DNA of 64,000 nt. Origin: Elysia crispata (Eukaryota; Mollusca; Gastropoda; Plakobranchidae). Made by a program: the position numbers and the translations under genes. Shown piece by piece: positions 1-28,612 of this stretch. Within the stretch, counting starts at the first letter, position 1, and every line of letters begins with the position of its first letter. The notes under the pieces are model-generated. The model searched no databases. It saw nothing but the letters and a program-made list of their open reading frames with translations, and was not told where the DNA came from. The stretch lies in the NCBI GenBank assembly GCA_033675545.1, contig JAWDGP010002612.1, positions 297,501-361,500 on the forward strand, given 5' to 3'.

Positions 1-111
1 CCTTTTACAGATCTATGATGAGTACAATATAGCTGACAGTACTTGGTACAAATGTTCAAAAAATGTTCAAAATCAATATGCACATAAAAGAAAAAGAAAA
101 AAGAGTGAGGG

Positions 112-114
<3 letters not shown>

Positions 115-175
<61 letters not shown>

Positions 176-297
176 AGGGAGGGAGGGAGGGAGGGAGAGA
201 GAGAGAGAGGGGGGGAGAGGGAGAGAGAGAGAGAGAGGGAGAGGGAGAGAGAGAGAGGGGGGAGAGGGAGAGAGAGAGAGAGAAAGAGAGGGAGAGG

Positions 298-357
<60 letters not shown>
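115..357. repeat. (GA)n microsatellite with G-run interruptions
   Basis: Almost pure purine tract of GA dinucleotides with embedded GGGA/GGGGGG runs, about 240 bp. It generates apparent Arg-Glu or Ser-Leu ORFs on both strands that are repeat artefacts, not genes. Confidence 0.95.
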
Positions 358-2258
358 AGGACATATAAAGGAACCCTTCATATGAACTAAAAGATTAACA
401 AGAAATAGACATAAGATATATATTATGTCTTAAACTCACATGTCAATTAATTGCCAAATTGGCTACAAATATTAAAATAATGAAAATCATTTGAGCAAAT
501 AATGTAATTTGATCCTATCACAGATAACTACTGTAGCTTGTATCTGAGCAGCAGGAGAATAATAAAATTCAGCTACTCATTTTTTATTATGATAAAAACA
601 AAAACAAACAGACCAATCAAAACCAAAAAAAGGGAACAACATATTAAAGAAAAAAGTCATAACTTGGTCATTGTATTTTTGGCAATGCATACTCATATGA
701 CAACAATTTCTTATGAGCACTTTCCACTTAAAATTACAAATAGATTTGATGTTAACATCATAACTGTAAATTAAAAGTACAAATCTAGATTCTTAATAAC
801 TGAGCTTGTGCAATGTCTGAATGATTTTATGAATAACTATTATTTTTTAACAATATTTATACATTTGAATTTTGTATAGAAGTTTATTTTTTAAAAAATG
901 AATTTAATCAAACTTATATTGCATAAAAGTATTTGCTCTCTTTATTACATTGATGCATTAAAGTGCATTCCACATAATTTGATATTTCTCTTTATATTAC
1001 ACACTTTCAAATATTTCCTTTTCAATTCTCACTGATAGTGATATGACCTGCCTTAATTGACAGCCCCCCTCCCTCCCCCCGAGCTCATTGCTCTTAATTT
1101 AATCTGATCTCATCTCATCTAAAATTAAATATAAACTCTACCAAACTTGTTTTGTTACTTATTTTTTTGCAACCACCATGACACATTTACAACAGGTTGA
1201 ACAAGAGCCGCATTAGCCCGCTACTGAGCCTCTCATATTTCAGGTTAGCAGCAGCAGACAGCCCTGGTTATCCACATCATTTAGTTTTTGGTTGCGCCTT
1301 TTTTACATAAGCAAAAAAACAAGGTAGTTATCTTTAACTCTAAATAAAATATTAAAATACTTAAGAATTCCAGATAAAAAAAGATTAAGAGAAGTCAGTT
1401 AACGTTAAACGCATATTTTCTGTGTGTGCAATGTCATAGCTCCGATTTCAAATTAAAACAGATGCTTAAACTTTCAATCAAAAAAAAAAGATTCTAAGCT
1501 AGGTTAGCCTATAATTAATATGCCTCCTGGGATAGGAATCCCGCAAAACTAATCCTCACCCCCTACCCTTTTTTATTATTTCCTTGTTTAACACCAATAA
1601 CTTCTTATACTTATTTTAGATGTATTCCCTTTACCCCTGAATACTGATTCAGTCCGGTGCGCATAATAATTGAAATATAGGTACAGAAAGTCATGATATG
1701 CTTATTATCTGTGTAAAGCCAAAAGCATTAATGTTCACCAAGTTACGAGAAACAAAATCAACATGTTGGTGTATTTCAAAAACCAAGTTTAAAGTTAAAG
1801 GAACAATTTGCTTGTGAAGCCTTCCAAAGTCAAATATTTATTCTACTTTCTAGATTTCAAAAAAGTTGTTGAATAGAGATCAAAATGTCGTAAACACTTC
1901 CTCAATGAAATCTACAATCTACTTGTACTTCACAACTTGATGTCTCAAAAATGGACACCCTTGCTTCCTGCCATGATTTTCCTACTTTCTAAATATTTGT
2001 TTAACAGTCCCCAAAGACAGGTAATTACTAATTTGTTGAAGATGAAAAAAAAAGACATAAATTTGAGTTTAAAGTAAGACTTTAGAAGTTTGTTGTGTAC
2101 CTCTGTAAGAAAACTTCACCATTTCTTAGGGCAAATTGTGCTCACAGCTACACACATTTTTCAAGTGCAAAATATTATTGAATGCAGGCTTTCAATTAAT
2201 GTCATTATTCATAAACATCATACTAAAAGAAAAGTCTTCATGAAGCTAGACTCATAGT
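358..2258. other. 3' flank of the TIR-HEAT gene, no gene seen
   Basis: AT-rich DNA with no exon or RNA gene I can support. It lies downstream (minus sense) of the TIR-HEAT stop codon. A minus-strand AATAAA at 1837-1842, about 0.42 kb past the stop, is a possible polyadenylation signal. Confidence 0.5.
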
Positions 2259-17315
<15,057 letters not shown>

Positions 17316-17747
17316 CTAAACAGCCAGGGGAAAAAATTTGGGATCTCAGGATAACTAGCTTGTATTTTTAAATCGGGATAAATTCTGCATTGTTTGCTTT
17401 TCATTGAAAAGTCATTCTCAGAAAACATTTTGAGTGGTTATAGCAAAGCAGTAGGAAAGATGATATAAAATTTGTCTGTCCTCTAGTCCTTAAACTAATT
17501 TAATCATATCATAATTATTTTTTTTTAAAATGCTGTAGGATTTTATTTTTAGTTTTTCTCTTTTGTGATTATCACAATCTGCACTTCTAAATTATTTAAC
17601 TATTTTAATGAAAAATTTTAGCAAGTGCTATGCTGCGAGCTACAAAAGGTAAATATTCTAAATATATTTTTTTTTTCCTCAAATACTCGGGTATTTAAGT
17701 TGTAAATACTGCAATGCTAAAGCAATTAGAGATAGAGAGGAGAGGGA

Positions 17748-17820
<73 letters not shown>

Positions 17821-20800
17821 GAGATAGATAGAGAGAGAGAGAGAGAGGGGGTACCAACTACTAGCATGATAGGAAATAATTTCTCCGAAATTAAAAAGAG
17901 CCTGCGAAAATTATGTCAAGTGTCCCTAAATACATTATTCTTTTAACAAAGTTCTTTCACTTCAATATGTATTACATCTCATCCACTTATACTCATCTTA
18001 TCACAGTTTTTTTATGTTTTTACAAATTGTACCAATTTGGCAGTTTACATCATTTTATTTCTTTGTATTTGGCAGAAAAGTAAAAAAAAAGAGATAGCAA
18101 GCACTGAAATAAACTCCTGGAAATGTTTATTAATTTTGTGAACAGCAAAAGGACCACAAAATTACAAACCAGTTGATGATTTTCTTGGACTCTCTAATCT
18201 GCTCACTGCTCTAATGAACAAATCATTAAGATTTTCTTGATATTGCAATTTATTATCACTAAAATGGATTTGTTTTCGAAATAGCAGTAATATAATAACA
18301 GGCTAAGCAGAGGCAAAGGAGGAAAATGAAGTGAAAAAAATTTGTTTTACAGAAAGGAAAGATAACTTGGCATGCCAGAGTGTATAAATGATGAGAATGA
18401 AATACCATATTGACATGCAATAGCAATGACAAAGTTTACACATATTGAGGTATAGTGGAAAAACTGGAAGGAAATTTACCACAATTATGTTGGGGTAAGA
18501 CCAAAAGGGGGTGAATAAAATAGTAATAATATGATACAATGGCAATTAGTCCGTAACTATTACTGGCCGTTTACTATAGTATTTCGAGGAAAAATATGCA
18601 AAAAATATTTAATAAACCTTAGGTAATCATTGCACTTTTAATTTCTTATTGAAAAGATTTGAGCAGCAATATAACAAAAAAAAAAGTAATGATACTTTCC
18701 ACATTTTATTAAAAAAAGTTGGAGCTGAAGAGAATTATAAATAGGAAGAGAGAAATTTAAAAGATAAAAGTTTGTGGCATGGCACACTGCATATACACGG
18801 CTAATTGCATGAAAGTGAAAAGTGCCATTGAACAGAATAATTGAAAATAAAAGTTAGAATATATTAATCCTCAAATAAGGTATTTCCTTCTTATGAGAAA
18901 GGCATAGTAATTACATAAATTCCTGAGGATAATCAAACTCAATACAGTTACATTATTTCATGTAGCAAATGTAATGACATTTTTCCAGTGAAACCAATGG
19001 TCAGTGACGTGAGAAAATATTTTTGAATATTTGACACAAAGAATATTCAGGTGATCTGAGTGAAATAAAATACAATGACTTTGATTTGAGAAAAGGGTAC
19101 TCTTTACCTACAAATCCCCCTCCCCCCCCCAATCACCCCACAAAAAATGATTTATTTCTTTAAGGAAAGAAATTGGTAAAATATGTAGACTTTCTGTGTA
19201 TTTTCAATATTAAAGAATTGAATCTGCATGGTATTTTATTATCATTTTTTTGTAAGTTTCCACATGTCTGTAAGGAGTTAGACAAAACAAGCTGATTTGC
19301 GATTGAATTGTTTTGATAACATTATCATAAGGAAATTTAAATCACTTTAAAGAAATTAATTTCTCGAGATATTTATACTACATTTATGAAATTAAAAAAA
19401 AAAATGTGCAGGAATCAACAAATGGTACTTTATGGGATACCTGAAATCTATAACAGCTGGGTGACTGAGGCCAGTTTTAGACAAAAAGTGAGTGACAAAT
19501 GATCAACTAGATAAAACTCAAATCCGTAGAAACACTTGCTGTCTATCACAAACTTTCTTAATGAACCACTTCATCTTTCACTCCTTATTTTGCTAAAAAG
19601 TGTGATGGTTATATGATTAGAGAGACACACCTTTAAAAAAGGCATTATGTCCATACAAAATCCAAAGCAGTTCTGTGAATTCTAGCTTTGGACTGCCTTT
19701 CTTTGGTTATTTGATGCTCAAAAATTTGTTTTGCCTATATAACTGCTATATGTTTAAGCCATCTCGGTGCTAAAATTACCTTGAAGTTTGTTGTATTGAT
19801 GACTATGTCTCAGATGTCACAAAGCTTCATTCAATCACAATGGTATGACTGTTAGCTAAAAAAAGCACCAGTTTTAAAAGTTTTAATCCCTGAATATAAA
19901 CACTTTATTTTGACTTTGAAACATTTTATATTCTTTTGTTGAATATTCTTATTTTCAAATTCATGGCTCTCATTACATTTAATTTTCATAATGTGGAATT
20001 TTCTGTATTGTCAAGCATTTTAACCATTGCCAATCTGCTTGTGATACATTAATCCTGACTTGTTTTTAACCCGTGAAAAGCGACAGTTTGATCATTTACA
20101 ACATTTTTGGAACGTCTTCACAGGGCGGCAGTTGTATATCTACAACTCACACAATTACTGCAGGAAGGTGACAATTGTAGATATGTAACATCGGATATAC
20201 ATGTATTTAATTTTTCGAAATTCTTAAGCGGTTTACTGTGAGGCTGTATCTTTTAATTTCTTGTGAATCTACAAAATTAGCAGGTAATTTTGCAGTTTTT
20301 TTTTAAGTGCCTAGCTTTATAGATAAGAAAGTTATGAAGAAATAAACTATGCTTGTGCATTTTTTGGGCACTGATTTTGCAGTTCAAATTATCACTATGA
20401 TTTATGTCTCGCTCCTTGAGAGAAAAGTCACTTAGTGGTCTATATGTGTACAATGAAACGATCAGTATTAATCTGATTTTGCAATAAAATTCGAAAATTT
20501 TGTACTTCATTTGATATTTCTAGCTTCACGGAGAGCGTAGTTATGAATTAAAGTTAAATATCAACTATGATTTATTTCATCAGCATATGACTCTCTTCTA
20601 TCAAAAATATTCCCTGCTCTGCTTGTCATACTGTAATGATTGAATTCATGTGATACTGTGATAATAGCCAATAATCTTACAGTTTCTTTAAGTTCCTAGC
20701 TTTACTGTAGGCGAAGTTATGAACACGTAAACATTATTCACTATGAAACCTACATTACTTTTCCCACTGGCTGAGTCAGGGGTGTGGCACTTGGCCCATC

Positions 20801-22789
20801 AGTTGAAACAACAACCTAAATGGACGAATGACAGAATCAGTGAAATAAGATATATAAGCCTCAAACCGAATGGTCTTCATTGGCTTATTTACAATTTGAG
20901 ACAGCATACGCACAGTTGGGCCCCCCTTCATGAGCATGTTGTATCTTCTCAAGAAATAAACATAATAACCCCACTCGAGGGAGGGGCCAAATATTGACAT
21001 GACAAACGATGCATGGTGTTCATTTGAGATTTGAAACCAGTGATGCTACAGTCAACTTCAAGTTCAACCTCGAGTCTGTATTACATGTACTGTGGGTAAG
21101 GTGCCAAGTAGTATGGGCCATGTGTTAGCGCCCATTGCATCAGCTTTCAAGCATGAGGTAGCATCTTGGTTTGTAACAGCTTTAGTTTGGAACCCAAGTA
21201 TCAGCGTGAGAATTTTGTAGCTTTTAATCGATGAGGTAAGAAATCCAAGCTTATTTTATAATCGGCTGCAAACAATTCTATTTTGTTTCTGAATATACCA
21301 TCACTAAAACTGAATAATGAAGATATAGAACAATGATGGAATTTTTTGGGTGGTGTGACTGCTTACTAAATTTCTCCCTCACTTCCTCCCCTTCCAAAAA
21401 AGGAAGAATGGGTGAACTTGAGGGGTATTTGGTTTTCGAGTATGTGTGAAAATAGGGATAAGAGTAGTGAATTTGTTCCTTTGATGCTTGCTGGTTCTGT
21501 TATGTTTGTATTAGATGAAAGACATTTATGAAGTTGACTTGATGGGCAGTTATGATTGGTTCAAGAGCCTTGTGTTATGGATAATGATTCGCGCGAAATA
21601 GCACATAGTCATTGAATTAGTCATGTTGCAAAGCTTGAGATATACTCGCAAACTGGGGGAACCTGTGATTAGCTTTATCGATAAAAATTGTCTTATTTTT
21701 CTTTTCGACACAATTTTATGTGCATCATTTACCCTAATTTTTATTATGTCCTAAATGAAACAAAAAAAGTTTAAAAAAAAAATAACACGAGCACAAAGAT
21801 TAATGTTCAGTAACGTTTCAGGAAATGTATACATTTATAGATGTCTAAATACTTTTGAGTGTAAAAATAGCGTATCTACTCCTAGATATTTGATTTTCAC
21901 ATGACTGGACCTGTTAGTGGGCCAAGCACACACTCTCGCAAATGTTGCTGGCTTGGCACCCTGACCATGGCAAATCAGTTAGCGCTTTACCTGGGCTGGT
22001 CTTCAAGGATTAAGAAGTTACATGAAGCACAAAGAAATTTTTTAGTCTTTAAATGATGAACTGCCAAAAATAATCAGCCACCATGCCTTATACTCAATGA
22101 TGCACAAAGGAATGGATATTAATATATTTTTCATCATTTGATTTTCTAAAGTCAAAATTATGCAAAAGTTCAAGAATTTAAAAATTGCAAAAGAAAAAAC
22201 TGTATTTTATCATAAGCAGATAAATATATCTGCAGAAATTTAAAAAAAAAAAAAAAAAGAAAAGAAAAACAGATTTTTTTCAAACATTAATTTTACATTA
22301 GTCTATCCGATAAGAAAGGTACATGCTGACAACTGCATAAAAAAGGATTAAAAGAGAGAAAGAACACAAAAAAAAAAAACATACTTAAACATCACCAACA
22401 CTGGTAGGTTAATTGTTATTGACAGAGGTATATGTGGTTAATAAATATATCTTGCAATTGGTGCAAATGAACTGAAAGAAAAATTAATAGTGTACTGAAA
22501 AGAAAAGCATAAATGTCATATTTATGAAAGAATATTAGTTTGAAATGATTCTTACTTTGATTTTTATTGATTTTTTCTAATAAGTTTTTTTCTATGTTAT
22601 AAGCAGGAAATTTTTATACAACTGTGAAGCCAAATTTGATTTTTATTACATTGAATGCAAAAAAAAATGTTTCCATTGATTAATTGATCTTTGCCTTTAA
22701 TTAAAAATAAAATTAATAAACAGAAAAATGAAGATCTCCCTATTTTGATAGTCATTTGCACTTTTTGCTAGATAAAAAAGATAAATCAC
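17316..22789. other. Long intron or upstream region, no supported gene
   Basis: AT-rich DNA with no exon I can defend on either strand. It contains the (GA)n array at 17730-17848. It also holds three degenerate copies of a roughly 190-215-bp unit near 20305, 20520 and 20690 (shared CTAGCTT..GTTATGAA). The plus ORF at 20743-20997 shows no family signature. Confidence 0.5.
17730..17848. repeat. (GA)n microsatellite
   Basis: GA array of about 60 bp with GATA/GGAA interruptions, upstream of the first confirmed TIR-HEAT exon. Confidence 0.93.
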
Positions 22790-22849
22790 CTTTCTTTTTA
22801 TCATTCATTGTTGCAGTTTGCTTTCCCACTTGGCATGCAGTGTAAACTT
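22790..22849 (-). CDS. Candidate upstream exon of the TIR-HEAT gene
   Basis: A 60-nt minus-strand segment bounded by a good acceptor (ATTTACAG) and a weaker donor (GTGATT). One frame is open across it, including TATMNDKKK. It ends in phase 1, exactly the phase needed to join the 17007-17315 exon, which starts with two bases of a codon (joined residues ..KKKVPSGKYK..). It contains an in-frame ATG that could serve as the start. Support is splice signals and phase only; I see no homology. Confidence 0.4.
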
Positions 22850-24204
22850 CTGTAAATGATTAAAATATATCGAGGTGGTGAAGATTAAAGATTAGTTAGT
22901 GTTCATCCCTTTTCTTTTCTTTAAAATCTTATATGAATTATAATCTTATATGAATAAAATTTGTACCCACAGCCTATATAACAACAAATGAAATGAACAA
23001 CCCATAGTTAAAGAATACAGACCTGATAAATCTGTCTATCTTTGGCTTCCCTTAAAAAATTTGTAATGGATCGGTTGGCTGTTGGTTGTTACCTTTTAAC
23101 TCTGGAAAAAAACAAAACAAAACCAAAACAGAAACAACTTTAAAAAATGCTACAAAACAGATAAAAAAGCTTTGTGGTTAAACAACTTACTTTGAGCTCA
23201 AAGAATTTTCTACAATTGAATTTACTGATATGTGCATGGGAGAAAAGGAAAAATAAAAGAATAATCAATATAAAAACAGTTAAAATGCTTTCCTTACCAG
23301 TTGATTTAATTATCCTTCTAATTATTTTTCCTTAAAAAGTGTCCAGAGGTGCACTGCGTAGGGATAATAATATTATTTGAACTTAAATCATGTTCTAAGC
23401 ATTTATGATCATTTATCTTTAAAATCAAAGGCTTTTGAAAGAATTAAGAGTACAAGATTAGAAGATTGATCTAGCTTTAAGTATTTAAATAAAATGTTAA
23501 TTTTTTTTTCTTTATAATTCAACACTTGTAGAATAAGGAAATATATGAAGAAGTGAAAAATAATGAGCACCTTTGTTTAATTTAGATTATAAATATTTTC
23601 ATGATTACAAAATATTGTTTTTCACAGACTGGCCTTGCAGAAGTGAATCACTTTCTCTTGATCTCTTTGCATCCTAACATAGTACTTAGTAGCTAGTAAA
23701 CGATACACCACAGCGTACATTTTAACTGGAGGGCATTCATTGTTCATTACCCAATTTTTTTCTTTTTTTTTTTTTTTTGCTATATTGCCTTTAAAAAATT
23801 ATCATAGAGATTTCTAAAACTGTCTCATTCTCATTATTCCTAGAATCAGTGTCAGATAGAAGAAATAATAATTTTCTTTTACATTATTTCAATTTTTATA
23901 GTAAAGAAAATTAACTCAAAATATTCTTCACGTAACAAACTTTTAAAAAAATGTGTATCACAATGTTTACAACAAGTTGCTACCTTTCTTATAATTATAT
24001 GAAACAATATAAGTAGATGGAATTTCTATTCAACCTCTTAGTCTTAGGCCAATGATGAAAAGCCACTGTCACTGTCAGTCAATGAAAAGCATCTATTACA
24101 ATATCTATACATGTCACACACAATTACACATACATAATAAAAATGTTTTTAAAAAAAATTAGGCCTACCTTGTAGTAGTACATTCTTGGACCAAGCATTT
24201 ACTA

Positions 24205-25035
24205 CTACTAGATCTAGATTAGTAGGTAGTCATATTTTGTTTAAAATACTATGCTCCTTAATTGTCGAGCACTATTTTTATTGTTTTAATTCACACACGT
24301 ATTTTTATTGTCTTAATTCACACACAACTATAATCAAAATTCAAATTATAAGTTATGTATGTCCACTTGACTTGAGATATTTATAGAAAAAAATATTTAT
24401 GATGACATAAAATTTTTCTTCTAAGAATAGGGTAGTTCTTAGAAAGAATCTATGGTATAAAACAAAAATATTCTGTTAAAATTACTAAATCATGATCAAG
24501 CTGACCTTCACGAGCAATGTGTCAATAAATATCAATAACTTGAATTTACATAAAAATTAGATCTAGTAATGCTGTAAAATGTTTGTCACTTGATTCTTGA
24601 ATCTAGATTCCAGTGTGTATTTAGACGGTTAACAGAATTTGTGTCTCAGATTGATGAAATAGATTTACCTTTCTTGATTCAAAATATAAGCTTTGTGGCA
24701 ACGCCTATATTCTTAGACTTCATTAATCTAGTTTATAAAATCTTTATACCGATCAGCAGCTCTATCTAGATCTAGACCTAAATCTAATCTCTTTAATTTA
24801 ACTTTGCCTATTCTATAATATAGCTGATTTATATCTATCGCTAAATAATCTAGATCTAGACCTAGATTCTATATTTATATACCTAAGTTCTAGTCTAGGT
24901 GGTAGGCCTATAAGATTATCGGTTTTTTTTTCACCTGTACAACCGTCTTGCATTGCCATTTAAAATGATTCTAGATCTAATGAATTGATGTGAATTCACA
25001 CGTATACATATCTAGATCTAGATCTAGATCTAGTT
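24205..25035. repeat. Cluster of AGATCTAG / TCTAGATC palindromic motifs
   Basis: Repeated TCTAGATCTAGA-type motifs at about 24210, 24561, 24600, 24764, 24849, 24970 and 25008-25032. The last run is a near-perfect (TCTAGA)n stretch. It lies between the candidate 5' exons of the TIR-HEAT gene. Similar clusters occur near the starts of FKBP6, MRPS23 and LENG1. Confidence 0.7.
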
Positions 25036-25274
25036 CTGAAGATAAATGTTCCTATATTTAGCATGGAATCTTATAAGCAATACCTGTTTCTACTTGTGGG
25101 GAAGTTAATTTATCTGGTCTCTGGTTTCCTATTCATGATCGTTAGGGTTAAACAGGAACTGGTTCCGCTCCACTGATTTCAGGTACTAACGGTTATATGT
25201 GAGCTGCAGACAGATCCCGGACACAGAAGGCCGTGTCCTGGTTCGTATTTTTATGAAGCCAAATTCATTTAAGG

Positions 25275-25276
<2 letters not shown>

Positions 25277-25309
<33 letters not shown>

Positions 25310-25392
25310 CACACACACACACACTACCACCACCACCACACGATATATATAAGAAAAGAACAGCAATTAAAAAAAAAAAAAAAAAAAAAAAA
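25277..25392. repeat. poly-C / (CA)n / poly-A compound tract
   Basis: About 30 consecutive C, then CA dinucleotides, CCA repeats, and about 23 A. Length is probably unreliable in the assembly. Confidence 0.93.
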
Positions 25393-25816
25393 TAGGCCGA
25401 AGATCAGAGAAGGCAAGGATTCGATCATCGTAATCAGATATTGATAAGTCAACCCTCTTTAGATTAATTGCTGGATGAAAATACATCTCTTCTGGGAAAA
25501 CGAATCTCTTCACAGCGCGCTTTCATATGATCATATAATGAATCGAACAATTCACTGCTGGCGTTTTAGTTCAATCTATCTGGGCTATTGTTTTGAATTA
25601 ATGTAATCTTATAAATCAAGGTCTTGTAAATTTTAATTCATTAAACTACAACATTTATTGATATTACGCTCCCTCGTATTATTAAATGAAACTAATTACA
25701 GCCTAATTTTTTTAAACAGTTCAAAAGATACACAGCTTCTGCATAAATTTTCCTTAGTGGATTTAGTGGAGGGGAAAAGGAAGGGGGGGGGGGAGTGACA
25801 TTCTTGGAGTATGTGT

Positions 25817-26200
<384 letters not shown>

Positions 26201-26371
26201 TTCAACTAGGATGAAACTAAAATAGGAGACAAATCTATCGAGAAAAATGAATCATGCAAAAATAGGCACACAAAAAGAACAGAAAAGAAAATAACAACTA
26301 ATAATAAGGTAAATAATAATGAGGGGGGAGGGGGGGATAAATGATGCAGCCCCAGAGAATCGCAGACTTAC

Positions 26372-26446
26372 ATCCCAGGGATGAGCATGCTTCTTTATAA
26401 AAGCCATGTTTCGCAGACTAAGTTTCGTACCGTAAGCATGAGTCAT
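26372..26446 (-). CDS. Candidate first coding exon (TIR-HEAT or separate gene)
   Basis: A minus-strand ORF with ATGs at 26446 and 26407 runs into a perfect GTAAGT donor at 26371-26366. It encodes MAFIKKHAHPWD just before the donor. The sequence upstream is less repetitive and relatively GC-rich, as expected for a promoter. It ends in phase 0, while the 22790-22849 exon needs phase 1, so at least one more exon would be required, or the assignment is wrong. No homology is recognised. Confidence 0.3.
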
Positions 26447-26904
26447 AACGTAACTAACACATGGTTTCCCTAGTGACGTGTGCAAATGGGCTTGCGTTGT
26501 TTACATCGGAAGCCCCAAGCGAGCGTTGGGCCTGGTCAGTCTGGTAAGCTGTTAAAACCAGTGAAATCTGCTGCTGCTGGTAAAACTGTTTCAGATCATG
26601 TGATTGTTACTGTGTGAGCATGCAGTGGAAACACACCCTCCACAGCGCGCTTGCACCTGATCCAGGCTAGTACTCAGTACCGGTAGCATTAGAGCATCGC
26701 TGGCAGTCACCATGTAACCCTTACATAACAGTTACGTTCTCGGTGAGAGGGCTAGCATGTTTGCGAAAAGCTATTATGCTACGTACCGCTGGGTGGGAGG
26801 AGTTTAAGCAAATGATGTCAGTTGATTCAATTAGAATAAGATATTGTCTAGGCGCAAAACAAAAATTAATATAATTTAAAAAAAGACAATAAGAATGATA
26901 ATGA

Positions 26905-26921
26905 TTATAATAATAATAATA

Positions 26922-27004
<83 letters not shown>

Positions 27005-27022
27005 AATAATAATAATAATAAT
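26905..27022. repeat. (ATG)n flanked by (ATA)n
   Basis: Trinucleotide array: ATA repeats, then about 80 bp of ATG/GAT repeats, then ATA repeats again, symmetrical around the core. Confidence 0.94.
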
Positions 27023-27110
27023 TTCAAGTTTTCAAGCCGTGCGACCTCTAAGAAATTGAAAAAAAACAACTTCACTCTTAAATAGAATAATTATGTAAAC
27101 GCCAGGCAAC

Positions 27111-27147
27111 CTTTTTTTTTTTTTTTTTTGGGGGGGGGGGGGGGGGG
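27111..27147. repeat. poly-T / poly-G junction
   Basis: A T run directly followed by about 17 G. A similar T/G junction occurs at 55704-55738. Confidence 0.9.
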
Positions 27148-27437
27148 TATGTGAAAAGAAGAGACATACTACAAGACATTGTTACTACTGGAATGATCGA
27201 AGGAATGCGAGAAAAGATGTTGGAGGACTAACGGAGTAGCTAAAAGTAGAAAGAGTGACAGATGCAAGAAAAGTGACTAGAGATAGAAGTACAAGGAAGG
27301 TCCTGATCGCCTGCGCTAAAGAGCAGGGCGCCTGGTTGATTGATTGGTTGATTGATTGATTGATCTCTAAAAAGACACAAGATTGTTCAGGTGGTAGAGC
27401 GTTTCACCGTAAAACAATAAGTGGTCCAGCTAACGAC

Positions 27438-27640
27438 AAGGATGTCCAAACTTTTTGCAAAAAGGTCCAGATATGGTGACATGAAAATGTGTTGAAGCTG
27501 ACCATTCTACCTGACATTCCTTGAACCATTAACGTTTCATTATTATTGATCCTATGGCAGTGGCTGCGGGCCAGTGAAAATTTGAGCACGAGCCGCATTT
27601 TGCACGAGGGCCTGGACTTTGGACATGTCTGGGTTAGGAT
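27438..27640. mobile_element. Small non-autonomous DNA transposon-like element
   Basis: The left edge has AAGGATGTCCAAACTTTTTG. The right edge has GGACTTTGGACATGTCT, whose reverse complement repeats ATGTCCAAA. The roughly 200-bp span has inverted ends and no coding capacity, as in hAT-like MITEs. The superfamily is not determined, and target-site duplication is not clear. Confidence 0.45.
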
Positions 27641-27794
27641 TCTAGTCTGGGTCATCAAGTGATGGGATCAGATCCAATCTTACAAACAAAATCCTTAGCT
27701 TGTTTACTCGAACGTAAGCTACCGTCTCCGTAAAAGAACTTTTGAAAAAAAAAATAATAAAAAGTTAAACTAATCAAAGAACCAAAGAAATTTA

Positions 27795-27970
27795 TCTCAA
27801 ATCTCATAGCTATTAAAAAAAAATACTAATCTGACAGAATTAAATAATAAATCTTCCAAGTCATGTCACGTGATCGGTTATCTCAAATCTCATAGCTATT
27901 AAAAAAAAAAAAATACTAATCTGACAGAATTAAACAATAAATCTTCCAAGTCATGTCACGTGATCGGTTA
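27795..27970. repeat. Tandem duplication, about 86-90 bp x 2
   Basis: Two adjacent near-identical copies (27795-27880 and 27881-27970), differing mainly in A-run length and one T/C. Each ends in GTCACGTGATCGGTTA, which contains the CACGTG E-box. The high identity implies a recent duplication. Confidence 0.93.
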
Positions 27971-28612
27971 TAGGATCAGGATGGAAGAGGCCAAGATACT
28001 ATAACTAAGGTAACTCCACACTTACTTTATGTACGCAATAAGAGAATAAAACAGTTACATAATCGATCTACCAATTAGCAAATTCATTCAAAGTCGCTTC
28101 GCTTTGTTGTGAAGAGCTCTTTATTTACACGTGACGGTCTTATTTCGATTTGTTCTTCCATAATGGTAAAAACAAAATGCTGCTGGGCAGTGGATACAAC
28201 GGGATGACGCGCCTGTATATATCTAATGTGTGTGTCTTCTACATGCGTGCGCACAAGTATGTGTGTGTGATGGAAATACATGTATAATGGCAGTTGCTTG
28301 CGTGCTCCTTTACTAAGATCAATCATGTTGCATAACACCAGGTAATTTAGTTCAGGTAAAAAATTACCCTATGAATAACTCGTTTAGGTCATGTCATATT
28401 TAATTCATTATAAATGTATCTTTATCTCCATCCCTCCCTGTCTTTAGTCTATAGTCTCTGTCTTTGTCATTCTCTCTCTCTTGATTCTGCCTTTATTCGG
28501 CCTCAACTCCGTTTTCCCCATCCCCTTTGTCACTCCCTCTTCATCAAAAAAAAAAAAAAAAGAAATAAAAAAAGCCGCAATCTCACCATTTGGTGATAGT
28601 CAAAGTGAAAGA

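Noticed and set aside
115..390. Arg-Glu and Ser-Leu rich ORFs in GA/CT tracts (also at 13.2-13.6 kb and 29.8-30.6 kb)
   Set aside because: Simple-repeat translation.
20743..20997. 84-codon plus-strand ORF
   Set aside because: No domain, no splice context, and a partly overlapping minus ORF of similar length; probably chance.
23093..23101. Possible 9-nt minus-strand microexon between good splice sites
   Set aside because: Acceptor and donor look fine, but it cannot supply the phase needed by the next candidate exon and is too short to support by eye.
27385..27425. tRNA-derived SINE (GGTGGTAGAGCG box A-like word)
   Set aside because: No convincing box B, tail or second copy in the window.
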